55,241 nucleotides of DNA from an uncultured Clostridia bacterium (GTDB lineage: Bacteria > Bacillota > Clostridia > Lachnospirales > Anaerotignaceae). Of this stretch, positions 31,215 to 40,712 are shown one piece after another (positions within the stretch are counted from its first letter, which is position 1; each line of letters opens with the position of its first letter). The notes under the pieces are model-generated. The model made no database searches, was not told the DNA's origin, and saw only the letters and a program-made list of their open reading frames with translations. A program made the position numbers and the translations under genes. The stretch covers positions 1 to 55,241 of the forward strand of contig CAJUNT010000018.1 of NCBI GenBank assembly GCA_910587735.1. Direction: 5' to 3'.

Positions 31215-32363
31215 TTGAGAACCATAAGTATATTAGGGTCTACTGGCTCTATTGGAACACAAACGTTAGATGTTGTTAAACATTTGGGTAATATTAAAGT
31301 TGCAGGTTTAACAGGAAATCAAAATGTAAAATTGATGGAAGAACAATATTATACATATCGTCCTTCTAAAATTGCCATGATGGATATGGGAAGGGCATTA
31401 CAATTAAGAGAAAAATTAGCAGCAGAACCAGTTACAGTACTTTGGGGCATGGAAGGACTTATGGAAATCGCTTCCATGAAAGAAGTTAACATGGTAGTGA
31501 CATCTGTTGTGGGCAATGTAGGCATAGCACCCACATTTGAGGCAATCAGACATGGAAAAGATATTGCACTTGCAAATAAGGAAACACTTGTTTCAGCAGG
31601 ACAACTTGTTATGGATGAAATCAAAAAGAAAAATGTAACATTTTATCCTGTAGATAGTGAACATTCTGCAATATTCCAGTGTTTGCAGGGAAATCAAAAC
31701 AATGCTATTAGAAGAATATTATTAACTGCATCAGGCGGTCCTTTTAGGGGGAAAACAAAACAATATTTACAAAATGTAACAGTAGAAGATGCTTTAAAAC
31801 ATCCTAATTGGAATATGGGCAAAAAAATAACAATAGACTCTGCTACACTGATGAATAAAGGTTTAGAAGTGATGGAAGCAAAATGGCTTTTTGATGTAGA
31901 TACAAGTCAAATTGAGGTATTGATACATCCTCAAAGTATTGTGCATTCTGCTGTGGAATATGAGGACGGTGCAGTCATCGCACAAATGGGCGAGCCAGAT
32001 ATGAAAGTACCAATACAATATGCTTTGACTTATCCCAAAAGAGAAAAAAATGATTATACAAAAATGGATTTTGGAATAAGAAATACTTTAACATTTGAAA
32101 AGCCGGATTTTGAAACATTTCAATGCTTATCACTAGCATATAAAGCATTGGAAATAGGTGGCACTATGCCCGCAGTATTAAATAGTGCAAATGAGGTTGC
32201 TGTATCAAAATTTATAAATAAAAAAATTGGATTTTTGGATATTCCTTTACTAATAGAAAAAACAATGAATGCATATACTGTAAAAAAAGATTATACATTA
32301 GAAGATTTGCTTGCAGCAGATAGATGGGCAAGAAATTTCGCAGAGGAAAACGATAAATTATAA
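31215..32363 (+). CDS. dxr: 1-deoxy-D-xylulose 5-phosphate reductoisomerase (TTG start)
   Basis: The 382-residue second enzyme of the MEP isoprenoid pathway, which makes methylerythritol phosphate with NADPH. The N-terminal Rossmann motif GSTGSIGTQTLDVV, the ANKETLVSAG segment near 120, the metal site VDSEHSAIFQ near 147 and the SGGPFRG and HPNWNMGKKITIDSATLMNKGLE regions (in part NWNMGKKITIDSATL) are present. Translation appears to begin at TTG 31215 because AGAGGTGATATT precedes it and conserved residues begin at once. It lies between cdsA and rseP in the standard order. Confidence 0.96.
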   Translation: MRTISILGSTGSIGTQTLDVVKHLGNIKVAGLTGNQNVKLMEEQYYTYRPSKIAMMDMGRALQLREKLAAEPVTVLWGMEGLMEIASMKEVNMVVTSVVGNVGIAPTFEAIRHGKDIALANKETLVSAGQLVMDEIKKKNVTFYPVDSEHSAIFQCLQGNQNNAIRRILLTASGGPFRGKTKQYLQNVTVEDALKHPNWNMGKKITIDSATLMNKGLEVMEAKWLFDVDTSQIEVLIHPQSIVHSAVEYEDGAVIAQMGEPDMKVPIQYALTYPKREKNDYTKMDFGIRNTLTFEKPDFETFQCLSLAYKALEIGGTMPAVLNSANEVAVSKFINKKIGFLDIPLLIEKTMNAYTVKKDYTLEDLLAADRWARNFAEENDKL

Positions 32364-32381
32364 GAAAGGCGGAATAAAAAT

Positions 32382-33452
32382 ATGATGTCGATATTGATTT
32401 CTATTATTGTATTAAGTATTATCGTTATCATACATGAATTTGGTCATTTTATTGTAGCAAAAAAAAGCGGCATATTAGTAGAAGAATTTGCTGTCGGTAT
32501 GGGTCCTATGATTGCATCAAAACAAATAGGAGAAACATTGTACTCATTGAGAGCATTTCCAATAGGTGGCTTTTGTCGTATGATGGGAGAAGATGCCACA
32601 GGAGAAATTGCAGAAAGAAGTTTTTCACAAAAAGGTGTTTGGACGAGAATTGCGGTCATATTTGCAGGTCCTTTTATGAATTTTGTATTAGCAATGATAT
32701 TAGTGATATGCATTGTTTCTACTACTGTTGTGATACAGCCGGAAATCACTGCACTTTCTGAGGGTTATCCAGCAGAACAAGCAGGATTACAAATAGGCGA
32801 TGTGATTACTAAAATTGATAATAAAGGTATTTATATTTATGACGATTTGCAAATGATTATGTCAGAAAATAGGGGCGAGGCGATAGAATTAGAAGTCAAT
32901 AGAAATGGCGAAAAAATAAAAACAACGCTGATACCTCAACAAGATGAAACAGGTAGATATTTGATAGGTTTTTCTCCTCTGATTAAAAATGGTATTTTTT
33001 CAAAACAAATAACAGAATATCAAAAAGCAAGTATATGGGATACCATAACATATAGTTTTGATACTATGGTGTTTTATATCAGATATACCGCTATGGGATT
33101 AGCAAAAGTGTTTACATTCCATGCGACAAAAGAAGAAATTTCAGGACCAATAGGCATATTTCAAATTGTAGGGGATAGCTATGAGGCAGGTATACAGCAT
33201 AGTATTTATGCAGCAGTGCAAAATATTATGTATATTGGCGCGGTATTAAGTGCTAATTTGGGTGTATTAAATTTATTCCCTATACCCGCAATGGACGGTG
33301 GACGATTATTATTTTTGTTGTTGGAGGCAATACGTAGAAAACCTATCAATCCAGAAATGGAAGGTAGAGTGCATTTTGCAGGATTTGTGTGTTTAATGCT
33401 TTTTATGGTGTTTATAGTATATAATGATATTACTAAAATTTTTATAGGATAA
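32382..33452 (+). CDS. rseP: RseP/RasP-type site-2 metalloprotease
   Basis: A 356-residue intramembrane zinc protease that cleaves anti-sigma factors and signal-peptide remnants inside the cytoplasmic membrane. The catalytic HEFGHF is in the first helix (near residues 18-23), a PDZ-like domain covers about 120-210 (GYPAEQAGLQIGDVITKID in part), and the C-terminal NLFPIPAMDGGR motif gives the third zinc ligand. About four membrane segments are seen. Its ATGATG start follows AAAGGCGGA. It belongs to the cdsA-dxr-rseP-ispG run. Confidence 0.95.
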   Translation: MMSILISIIVLSIIVIIHEFGHFIVAKKSGILVEEFAVGMGPMIASKQIGETLYSLRAFPIGGFCRMMGEDATGEIAERSFSQKGVWTRIAVIFAGPFMNFVLAMILVICIVSTTVVIQPEITALSEGYPAEQAGLQIGDVITKIDNKGIYIYDDLQMIMSENRGEAIELEVNRNGEKIKTTLIPQQDETGRYLIGFSPLIKNGIFSKQITEYQKASIWDTITYSFDTMVFYIRYTAMGLAKVFTFHATKEEISGPIGIFQIVGDSYEAGIQHSIYAAVQNIMYIGAVLSANLGVLNLFPIPAMDGGRLLFLLLEAIRRKPINPEMEGRVHFAGFVCLMLFMVFIVYNDITKIFIG

Positions 33453-33456
33453 TATT

Positions 33457-33502
33457 AAAAAAAACGCTTGCACGTGATATAATGTTTGCAAGTGTTTTTT
33501 TG
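33457..33502 (+). terminator. Intrinsic terminator or attenuator between rseP and ispG
   Basis: Stem AAACGCTTGCA / TTGCAAGTGTTT with G-T pairs and a loop of about 12, followed by TTTTTTTG. It begins just after the rseP stop, so part of transcription may stop before ispG. Confidence 0.65.
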
Positions 33503-33523
33503 TGAAAAAGGGAGTGTATATTG

Positions 33524-34582
33524 ATGGAAGAAATCAGAAGAAAACAAACCAGAGCAGTGAATATAGGTAATTTGACAATAGGAGGCAATCACGATATTGT
33601 GATACAATCCATGTGTAATACAGATACAAGAGATGTCAAAAGTACAGTGAATCAAATATTAGAATTGGAAAAAGCAGGCTGTGAAATGGTAAGGGTTGCT
33701 GTACCAGATATGATTGCAGCGGAGGCAGTAGGAGAAATTAAAAAAAATATTCCTATACCACTTGTTGCGGATATTCATTTTGATTATCAATTAGCATTAA
33801 AAGTAATGGATTTAGGCATTGATAAAGTACGTATCAATCCGGGGAATATTGGAGAAGAAAAAAGAATACAAGCTGTAGTGGAAAAGGCAAAACAAAAACA
33901 AATACCTATACGTATTGGTGTAAATAGTGGTTCTTTGGAAAAGGATTTGATACAAAAATATGGTGGTGTGACACCAGAGGGACTTGTAGAAAGTGCATTG
34001 CGTCATGTGAGTATATTAGAGAAATATCACTTTTATGATATTGTCATATCCATTAAAGCATCAAATGTGCCTTTTAGCGTGAAGGCATATACATTGCTTT
34101 CTGAAAAAGTGGATTATCCTTTACATTTAGGCATTACAGAAGCAGGTACAATTTATAGTGGTTCTATAAAATCCGCTGTGGGTATTGGTGCAATACTTTT
34201 AAATGGTATAGGGGACACCATAAGGGTTTCGTTAACAGGGAATCCCGTAGAAGAAATTAGAGCAGCAAAAGAAATATTGAAAAGTGTTGGTATGCTGAAA
34301 AATGGTATAGAATTTATTTCTTGTCCAACTTGTGGTAGAACGCAAATTGATTTGATTTCCATAGCCAATGAAGTGGAAAAAAGATGTCAGAATATCAATA
34401 AAAATTTAAAAGTGGCTGTTATGGGCTGTGCTGTGAATGGTCCAGGAGAGGCAAGAGATGCCGATATTGGTATTGCTGGGGGAAAGGGAGAATGTTTGCT
34501 ATTTAAAAAAGGTGAAATTGTGAAAAAAGTCCCTGAATACCAAGCAGTAGAATTGCTCGTGAAAGAAATTGAAATGATGTAA
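33524..34582 (+). CDS. ispG: 4-hydroxy-3-methylbut-2-enyl diphosphate synthase (GcpE)
   Basis: The 352-residue [4Fe-4S] enzyme of the MEP pathway that converts methylerythritol cyclodiphosphate to HMBPP. The TIM-barrel part shows IGGNHDIVIQSMCNTDTRD near 17-35 (in part IQSMCNTDT) and KVRINPGNIG near 100. The iron-sulfur Cys residues are in ISCPTCGRTQ near 265 and VMGCAVNGPGEA near 305. ATG 33524 with GGGAG nine bases upstream is preferred to the adjoining TTG. It is of the short bacterial type. A multi-hairpin element starts 18 bases after the stop. Confidence 0.97.
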   Translation: MEEIRRKQTRAVNIGNLTIGGNHDIVIQSMCNTDTRDVKSTVNQILELEKAGCEMVRVAVPDMIAAEAVGEIKKNIPIPLVADIHFDYQLALKVMDLGIDKVRINPGNIGEEKRIQAVVEKAKQKQIPIRIGVNSGSLEKDLIQKYGGVTPEGLVESALRHVSILEKYHFYDIVISIKASNVPFSVKAYTLLSEKVDYPLHLGITEAGTIYSGSIKSAVGIGAILLNGIGDTIRVSLTGNPVEEIRAAKEILKSVGMLKNGIEFISCPTCGRTQIDLISIANEVEKRCQNINKNLKVAVMGCAVNGPGEARDADIGIAGGKGECLLFKKGEIVKKVPEYQAVELLVKEIEMM

Positions 34583-34600
34583 TATAAAAATTATGAAACA

Positions 34601-34897
34601 ATTCCGAACGCATAATGTAAAGTTTTTGTCTCGCTTTTTTCAAAAAGCGAGTAGGAGTTTGAGGGTGCTGAATGTCCAGTGGACATTCGTCCAGCACCGA
34701 CCGGAGCGAAGCGTAGACCAACGTCCTCAAGGTTCTAACAAAACATAATAACAGTATTATTGTGAAAAATTGTAATGTTTTAGTGAAAAGATTTGAGGGA
34801 GTTAAAAAGAATATATTTATATTTGTGGACGTTGTCCACACCTACCAACTTTTTTGAAAAAAAGTTGGACAAAAAACTTTATCATTTGCGAACGCAG
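34601..34897 (-). repeat. Multi-hairpin element with GC-rich module
   Basis: Full minus-orientation copy. Left end at 34897 (TTGCGAACGCAGT), L1 CCAACTTTTTT / AAAAAAGTTGG, L2 GTGGACGTTGTCCAC, full AT linker, R1 loop occupied by the module at 34664-34719, R2 of the CTCGCTTTTT / AAAAAGCGAG type and end ATTCCGAACGCATAAT at 34601. The plus-strand frame through it is open and joins the polC frame. Confidence 0.9.
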
Positions 34898-34933
34898 TCT
34901 ATACGAAAAATGACTTACACAAGGAGGGATTTT

Positions 34934-37900
34934 GTGTCAGCAAAAACATTTCCTATTGTTTTTGAAAAAATATCATTTTCCAAAACAATACAAAGCGCTT
35001 TTTGCAACAGCATAGTAGAGAACATTATTATACACAAAAAGCAAAAAAATGTAGAAATACATTTAACATCAGATGAAATATTAGAACACGACATGATACA
35101 GCAATTACAGCAGGAATTATTAAAACAACTTCCTGGTGTAAAAGAGGTAAATGTCACACCATTTTTTAACATACAACAGAAATTTTCAGAAAAAGAAATC
35201 ATTGAAAAATGTTGGGAAAATGTGGTTTATGAAATTTCATCAGAAAGTCCCATATGCAAGGGCATTATAAAAGAGGCATATTGGGAACTGGAACAAAAAA
35301 AATTATTGATTTATGTAAAAAATAATACAGCATATTATATGTACAAAAAAGGAATAGAACAAAAAATACAAAAATATTTACAACAACAAACAGGTTTAGA
35401 TATTCGTGTAGTGTTTCAAGACATCAGGCTTTCTGAAGAACAAAAACAAGAATTATCACAAAAGCATATTTTAAAAGAAAAAGAAATCATAAACAGTATC
35501 AACACAAAACAAGCAGAAGCAGAGCAAATGCGTTCTGCACAGCAAATACAGCAAGTAAGTGAAAGTGTTTCAAAAGGCATACTTTTTGGCAAAGAATGTA
35601 ATGGTACTGTTTCAAAAATATATGACAGTAAAATAGAGGGCGAAAAGGTTATTATAGAAGGAAATATATTTCATGTGGAAACAAGAGAAATCAAAGGAGA
35701 AAAATATATTGTTTCATTTGATATTACAGATTTATCTGACTCTACTACAGTAAAATTTTTTGTCAAAAAAAATATATTTGACAAAGAATTGAAATCATTT
35801 ATAAAAGAAGATGCTTATTTACGTGTGCAGGGTGATGTACAATTTGACAAATATGCCAAAGAAATTAATGTTATGGCGAAAAATATTGTATTGGCACAAG
35901 CTCCCCCAAAAAGAAAAGACAATGCAGAACAAAAAAGAGTAGAATTACATTTACACACACAAATGAGCAGTATGGATGGTGTAACGAATGTCAAAACATA
36001 CATTAAAAGAGCAATAGAATGGGGACATAAAGCCATTGCTATTACTGACCATGGTGTTGTACAGGCTTTCCCTGATGCCATGAATGCTTCAAATGGTAGC
36101 GATTTAAAAGTGATTTATGGTATAGAGGCATATTTAATAGATGACTTGGGTAATGTTGTAATGTGTCCAAGGGGACAAAGTTTAAAAGATACATTTGTTG
36201 TATTTGATATTGAAACAACAGGGCTTTCTAAAGAAAATGATAAAATTACTGAAATTGGTGCAGTAAAAGTGGAAAATGGTTGTATTACAGAGCGTTTTAG
36301 TACATTTGTGAATCCTCAAAGACGTTTAAGTGACGAAATTGTAAAATTGACAAATATTACTGATGATATGTTAAAAAATGCACCTTTGATAGAGGAAGTG
36401 TTGCCTAAATTTTTAAAATTTTGTGGCAACAGTGTTATAGTGGCACATAATGCAGGTTTTGATATGGGTTTTATCAGAAACAATGCAGAAGCATTGCATA
36501 TGCCTTCTGTGGACAACACTGTACTGGACACAGTAGAATTATCCAGAACACTTTTACCAGAATTAAAAAGGCATAAATTGGATATTGTTGCAGAACATTT
36601 AGGTATTTCATTGGAAGGACATCACAGAGCAGTAAATGACGCAGAGGCAACAGCAGAAATATTTATCAAATTATGCCATATGCTTTATGAAAAGGGTATT
36701 GAAAATGTGGATAACATAAATGTTTTAGCAAGCAGAACAGTCAATTATAATAAATTAAAATCACATCATGCTATTATATTGGTAAAAAATTATGTTGGAT
36801 TGAGAAATTTATATGAATTGGTATCAAAAGCACATATTGATTATTATTTTAGACGTCCTCGTATACCAAAAAGCGAATATTTAAAATTAAAAGAAGGATT
36901 GATAATAGGAAGTGCTTGCGAGGCAGGAGAATTATACAGAGCATTGCTTGACAACAAGCCTCAAGAATATATTGAAGAAATTGTGAATTTTTATGATTAT
37001 TTAGAAATACAGCCTCTGGCAAACAACCATTTTATGGTTGCATCACAAAAAATAGATTCTGTAAATAGTGTGGAGGATATTAAAAATTTTAATAGAAAAA
37101 TAATACAGTTGGGAGAACAACACAATAAATTAGTTGTGGCAACTTGTGACGCACATTTTATAGACCCTGAAGATGCTGTATACAGAAAAATAATTATGAC
37201 AGCAGAAGGCTTTACAGATGCAGATAATCAACCCCCTTTATATTACAGAACAACAGAAGAAATGTTATCAGAATTTGAATATTTGGGTAGTGAAAAAGCA
37301 AAAGAGATAGTGATTACAAATACAAATAAGATTGCAGACAGTATTGAAAAAATAAAACCAATACCAGACGAAACATTTCCACCCAAAATTGACGGTGCAG
37401 AACAAGAATTAAAACAGATTACTATGGAAAAAGCAATATCAATATATGGTGACCCTCTGCCTGATATTGTGCAGCAAAGACTGGACAAAGAATTAAATTC
37501 TATTATCAAAAATGGTTTTGCTGTATTGTATATCATTGCGCAAAAATTGGTTTGGAAATCTGTTGCTGATGGCTATTTAGTAGGTTCTCGTGGTTCAGTA
37601 GGTTCTTCATTTGCGGCGAATATGGCAGGTATTACAGAAGTGAATTCATTACCTCCTCATTATGTTTGTCCGCAATGTAAATATTCTGATTTTGATTCTG
37701 ATGTGGTAAAAGCGGCAGCTATGGAAGAAAGTTGCGGTTGTGATATGCCTGACAAAAAATGTCCTGTTTGTGGTACATTGCTTAACAAAGAAGGGCATGA
37801 TATTCCTTTTGAAACATTTTTAGGATTTGACGGTGATAAAGAGCCTGATATTGATTTGAATTTTTCGGGAGAATATCAGCAAACAGCACATACTTATACA

Positions 37901-39277
37901 GAGGAATTATTTGGTAAGGGACACGTTTTTAAAGCAGGTACAATAGGCACATTAGCAGACAAAACTGCATACGGATTTGTAAAAAAATATTTTGATGGTA
38001 AACAAATTACAGCTCATAATGCAGAGATTAACAGATTAGTGAAGGGCTGTACTGGTATTAAAAGAACAACAGGACAGCACCCTGGAGGGCTTATGGTTGT
38101 ACCAAGCGACCACAATATATATGAATTTTGTCCAATACAAAGACCCGCAAATGATATGAATTCTACCATTACCACAACACATTTTGACTATCATTCTATA
38201 AGCGGACGTTTATTAAAATTAGACTTACTTGGACACGACGACCCTACTGTTATCAGAATGTTATATGATTTGACAGGTGTCAATCCTCAAAGTGTTTCAT
38301 TAGGTGACAAAGATACCATGTCATTATTTGAATCGCCCAATGTGTTGGGCGTAACACCAGAACAAATTGGCTGTGAGACAGGTACACTAGGTATACCAGA
38401 ATTTGGAACAAAATTTGTAAGACAAATGTTATTAGATACCAAGCCTAAAACATTTGCAGATTTATTAAGAATATCAGGGCTTTCTCATGGAACAGATGTT
38501 TGGATAGGCAATGCGCAAACATTGATAGAAAATAATGTGATAACATTAAAAGAAACAATATCTACTCGTGACAGTATTATGATTTATTTAATTAACAAAG
38601 GTGTGGAAAAAAAGAAATCATTTAAAATTATGGAGAAAGTCAGAAAAGGGAAAGGATTAGATGAAAATGATATTGCGGATATGAAGGCAAATAATGTGCC
38701 AGATTGGTATATAGAATCCTGCCAAAAAATTAAATATATGTTTCCTAAGGCACACGCAGCCGCATATGTTATGATGGCGTTTCGTATTGCATATTTTAAA
38801 GTAAATTATCCTCTAGCATATTATGCATCTTATTTTACTGTAAGAGCGTGTGATGATTTTGATTATACTTCTATGTGTTTGGGAGAAGAAACGGCAAAAC
38901 AGGCAATACATGACATCAATACCAAAGGTATGGAGGCAACTACAAAAGATAAAAATAAATTGATAGTATTGGAAATTGTTGTGGAGTTTTATGCAAGAGG
39001 ATTTCACTTTTTGCCTATTGATTTGTATGAGTCAGATGCAAGAAAATTTATTATAAAAGACAATGGCTTGATACCACCTTTTAACTCTTTGCAAGGATTG
39101 GGCATAACAGCAGCACAAAGTATTGTAGAAGGCAGAGAGCAGGGAGGAGAATTTAAAACAATAGAGGAATTTAAGTCAAGAACTTCTGTGGGTAAAACAT
39201 TGATAGAATTGTTAAAAGAAAATGGTGTGTTGAAGGGTATACCAGAAACAAACCAGTTGTCATTGTTTATGGATTAA
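34934..39277 (+). CDS. polC: DNA polymerase III alpha subunit, PolC type (GTG start)
   Basis: The 1447-residue replicative polymerase of low-GC gram-positives, with built-in proofreading. Domains in order: N-terminal region (1-210), an OB fold (about 220-310), PHP part 1 (VELHLHTQMSSMDG near 335), an inserted DEDD exonuclease (FDIETTGLSKENDKITEIGA near 422), PHP part 2, and the polymerase with a zinc motif CPQCKYSD / CPVCG near 905-950, catalytic DIDLNFSG near 972 and the palm/fingers to the C-terminal QLSLF. The reading frame is open through the preceding repeat, but GTG 34934 with AAGGAGG six bases upstream gives the normal family length. It ends the rpsB-to-polC run. Confidence 0.96.
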   Translation: MSAKTFPIVFEKISFSKTIQSAFCNSIVENIIIHKKQKNVEIHLTSDEILEHDMIQQLQQELLKQLPGVKEVNVTPFFNIQQKFSEKEIIEKCWENVVYEISSESPICKGIIKEAYWELEQKKLLIYVKNNTAYYMYKKGIEQKIQKYLQQQTGLDIRVVFQDIRLSEEQKQELSQKHILKEKEIINSINTKQAEAEQMRSAQQIQQVSESVSKGILFGKECNGTVSKIYDSKIEGEKVIIEGNIFHVETREIKGEKYIVSFDITDLSDSTTVKFFVKKNIFDKELKSFIKEDAYLRVQGDVQFDKYAKEINVMAKNIVLAQAPPKRKDNAEQKRVELHLHTQMSSMDGVTNVKTYIKRAIEWGHKAIAITDHGVVQAFPDAMNASNGSDLKVIYGIEAYLIDDLGNVVMCPRGQSLKDTFVVFDIETTGLSKENDKITEIGAVKVENGCITERFSTFVNPQRRLSDEIVKLTNITDDMLKNAPLIEEVLPKFLKFCGNSVIVAHNAGFDMGFIRNNAEALHMPSVDNTVLDTVELSRTLLPELKRHKLDIVAEHLGISLEGHHRAVNDAEATAEIFIKLCHMLYEKGIENVDNINVLASRTVNYNKLKSHHAIILVKNYVGLRNLYELVSKAHIDYYFRRPRIPKSEYLKLKEGLIIGSACEAGELYRALLDNKPQEYIEEIVNFYDYLEIQPLANNHFMVASQKIDSVNSVEDIKNFNRKIIQLGEQHNKLVVATCDAHFIDPEDAVYRKIIMTAEGFTDADNQPPLYYRTTEEMLSEFEYLGSEKAKEIVITNTNKIADSIEKIKPIPDETFPPKIDGAEQELKQITMEKAISIYGDPLPDIVQQRLDKELNSIIKNGFAVLYIIAQKLVWKSVADGYLVGSRGSVGSSFAANMAGITEVNSLPPHYVCPQCKYSDFDSDVVKAAAMEESCGCDMPDKKCPVCGTLLNKEGHDIPFETFLGFDGDKEPDIDLNFSGEYQQTAHTYTEELFGKGHVFKAGTIGTLADKTAYGFVKKYFDGKQITAHNAEINRLVKGCTGIKRTTGQHPGGLMVVPSDHNIYEFCPIQRPANDMNSTITTTHFDYHSISGRLLKLDLLGHDDPTVIRMLYDLTGVNPQSVSLGDKDTMSLFESPNVLGVTPEQIGCETGTLGIPEFGTKFVRQMLLDTKPKTFADLLRISGLSHGTDVWIGNAQTLIENNVITLKETISTRDSIMIYLINKGVEKKKSFKIMEKVRKGKGLDENDIADMKANNVPDWYIESCQKIKYMFPKAHAAAYVMMAFRIAYFKVNYPLAYYASYFTVRACDDFDYTSMCLGEETAKQAIHDINTKGMEATTKDKNKLIVLEIVVEFYARGFHFLPIDLYESDARKFIIKDNGLIPPFNSLQGLGITAAQSIVEGREQGGEFKTIEEFKSRTSVGKTLIELLKENGVLKGIPETNQLSLFMD

Positions 39278-39282
39278 AAGAG

Positions 39283-39311
39283 TAATAGGGAAAACGACGT
39301 TTTCCCTATTA
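39283..39311. terminator. Bidirectional palindrome after polC, R3-like
   Basis: Near-perfect palindrome with arms TAATAGGGAAAACG / CGTTTTCCCTATTA. It resembles a solo R3 hairpin of the multi-hairpin element and separates the convergent polC and minus-strand genes, so it may act as a terminator in both directions. Confidence 0.55.
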
Positions 39312-39334
39312 CAAATGGATATGCTTATTATATT

Positions 39335-40150
39335 TTAGGCATTTTTATAATAATTTTTAATAAAGTCTATGACACTTTTTTGATTACCACATCTAGGGCA
39401 GGTATAAGTACCATAATAATAACACAATGTTTTTACAGCATTTTCATCACCCAACATAGAAAGCACACTACTTAGCCACAAAAAAGTATCATCAAAAGAA
39501 GCCTTGTCCCATTGTTCTATTTTTGGCTCTGCTGGAGTAATTTGCTTTAATTCACTTTTGTTTGAAAAAGAATAAGATAATTCTTCATTACAATATTCAC
39601 AGTTGCTACATAATATATAAAATGTATCCCATGAGGATAATGTTAAAATATAAGCAAGATATCTATCTCCCAATATAGCAAGTATAGATGTGCAAAATTC
39701 TGATATTTCATAATGTGCAAGTTGTTTTAGTATATTGATATTTTTAAAAAGAAATTCTTTTGTTTTTTGCTGTAATATGGTAATGCTTTCTGTATAGTTG
39801 TCTAATATACTTTGTTCTACGACATCATGTATAGTATGATTTTCAGGAATATCTGTTGCAATACAAAAACCTACTTTTGAAATAATATAGTATTGCTCCC
39901 AAAAATGATTTTGATACTCTTCCAAAAGCTTTATAATATAAGGTAATGCAATATATGTTGCATTGTAAAAACTCATTTGATGACTTAAATTTTCAAATAA
40001 ATTATCGAAAGCAATATGATATTCTGAACATTCATTCTTTTTATAAAAAAGCTGTTTTTTATTTGTAAGTATAACAATATCATCTTTTACATTCCCATAA
40101 GCACCTCTATAAGTTTCCCACAAATGAGAATGAAAATCTATTAAATTCAT
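39335..40150 (-). CDS. Protein of unknown function with C-terminal CxxC
   Basis: A 271-residue, mostly helical soluble protein I do not recognise. The segment ATYIALPYIIKLLEEY near 65-80 resembles one unit of HEAT-like immunity or scaffold proteins, and two Cys-rich spots occur: CSNCEYCNE near 185 and CPRCGNQK near 252, possibly a zinc site. It is the last gene of a minus-strand set behind prfC and a metallophosphoesterase (43-base gap), probably cotranscribed. A polymorphic-toxin immunity protein is one alternative but no toxin is nearby. Confidence 0.55.
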   Translation of the reverse strand: MNLIDFHSHLWETYRGAYGNVKDDIVILTNKKQLFYKKNECSEYHIAFDNLFENLSHQMSFYNATYIALPYIIKLLEEYQNHFWEQYYIISKVGFCIATDIPENHTIHDVVEQSILDNYTESITILQQKTKEFLFKNINILKQLAHYEISEFCTSILAILGDRYLAYILTLSSWDTFYILCSNCEYCNEELSYSFSNKSELKQITPAEPKIEQWDKASFDDTFLWLSSVLSMLGDENAVKTLCYYYGTYTCPRCGNQKSVIDFIKNYYKNA

Positions 40151-40193
40151 TAATTTATTTCGCCCTTTCTATACTATCTGTTTTAAATGGCTA

Positions 40194-40694
40194 TTATTTT
40201 GATTGTACTTTTTTTATGATTTCATTCATTGAAATTGGAGTATAATTAATTCTTTCTGCGGATACACAATAATGCTGATTGCTATATGTTTTAAATATTG
40301 GTGAATTGTGAATATGCCCAAATATATTTGCATAAGGCATATTGCTGTTTACATACATTGGTTTATGTGACAATATCCAAAATTCATTTAATATAATAGG
40401 GTAATCATATACTTCATAAAAACCTGCACAACGATAATATTCATTGCTATAACTATCATGATTTCCTTTTATAAGATATTTTTTTCCATTTAGTTGGTTT
40501 AATATAGTATGCTCGTTTTTATCTGCACCGAAATCACCTAATATATAAATAATATCATCATTTTTTACAACACCATTCCATTTATGAATCATTTCAGTAT
40601 TCATATCACTGGCATATTGAAATGGTCTGTTTTCATATCTAATAATATTTTCATCTGAAAAATGAGTATCTGCAATAAAATATATAGTAGCCAT
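40194..40694 (-). CDS. Calcineurin-like metallophosphoesterase
   Basis: A 166-residue single-domain phosphoesterase. The di-metal motifs are all present: ADTHF near 8-12, GDFG near 53, GNHDSY near 77, SHKP near 109 and GHIHN near 126. Such small enzymes hydrolyse phosphodiesters or phosphomonoesters; substrate unknown. The gene begins 18 bases after prfC on the same strand, with a purine-rich ribosome site (AGGTGAT), so it is likely translated from the prfC transcript. Confidence 0.87.
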   Translation of the reverse strand: MATIYFIADTHFSDENIIRYENRPFQYASDMNTEMIHKWNGVVKNDDIIYILGDFGADKNEHTILNQLNGKKYLIKGNHDSYSNEYYRCAGFYEVYDYPIILNEFWILSHKPMYVNSNMPYANIFGHIHNSPIFKTYSNQHYCVSAERINYTPISMNEIIKKVQSK

Positions 40695-40712
40695 AACATC
40701 ACCTGATATTTG

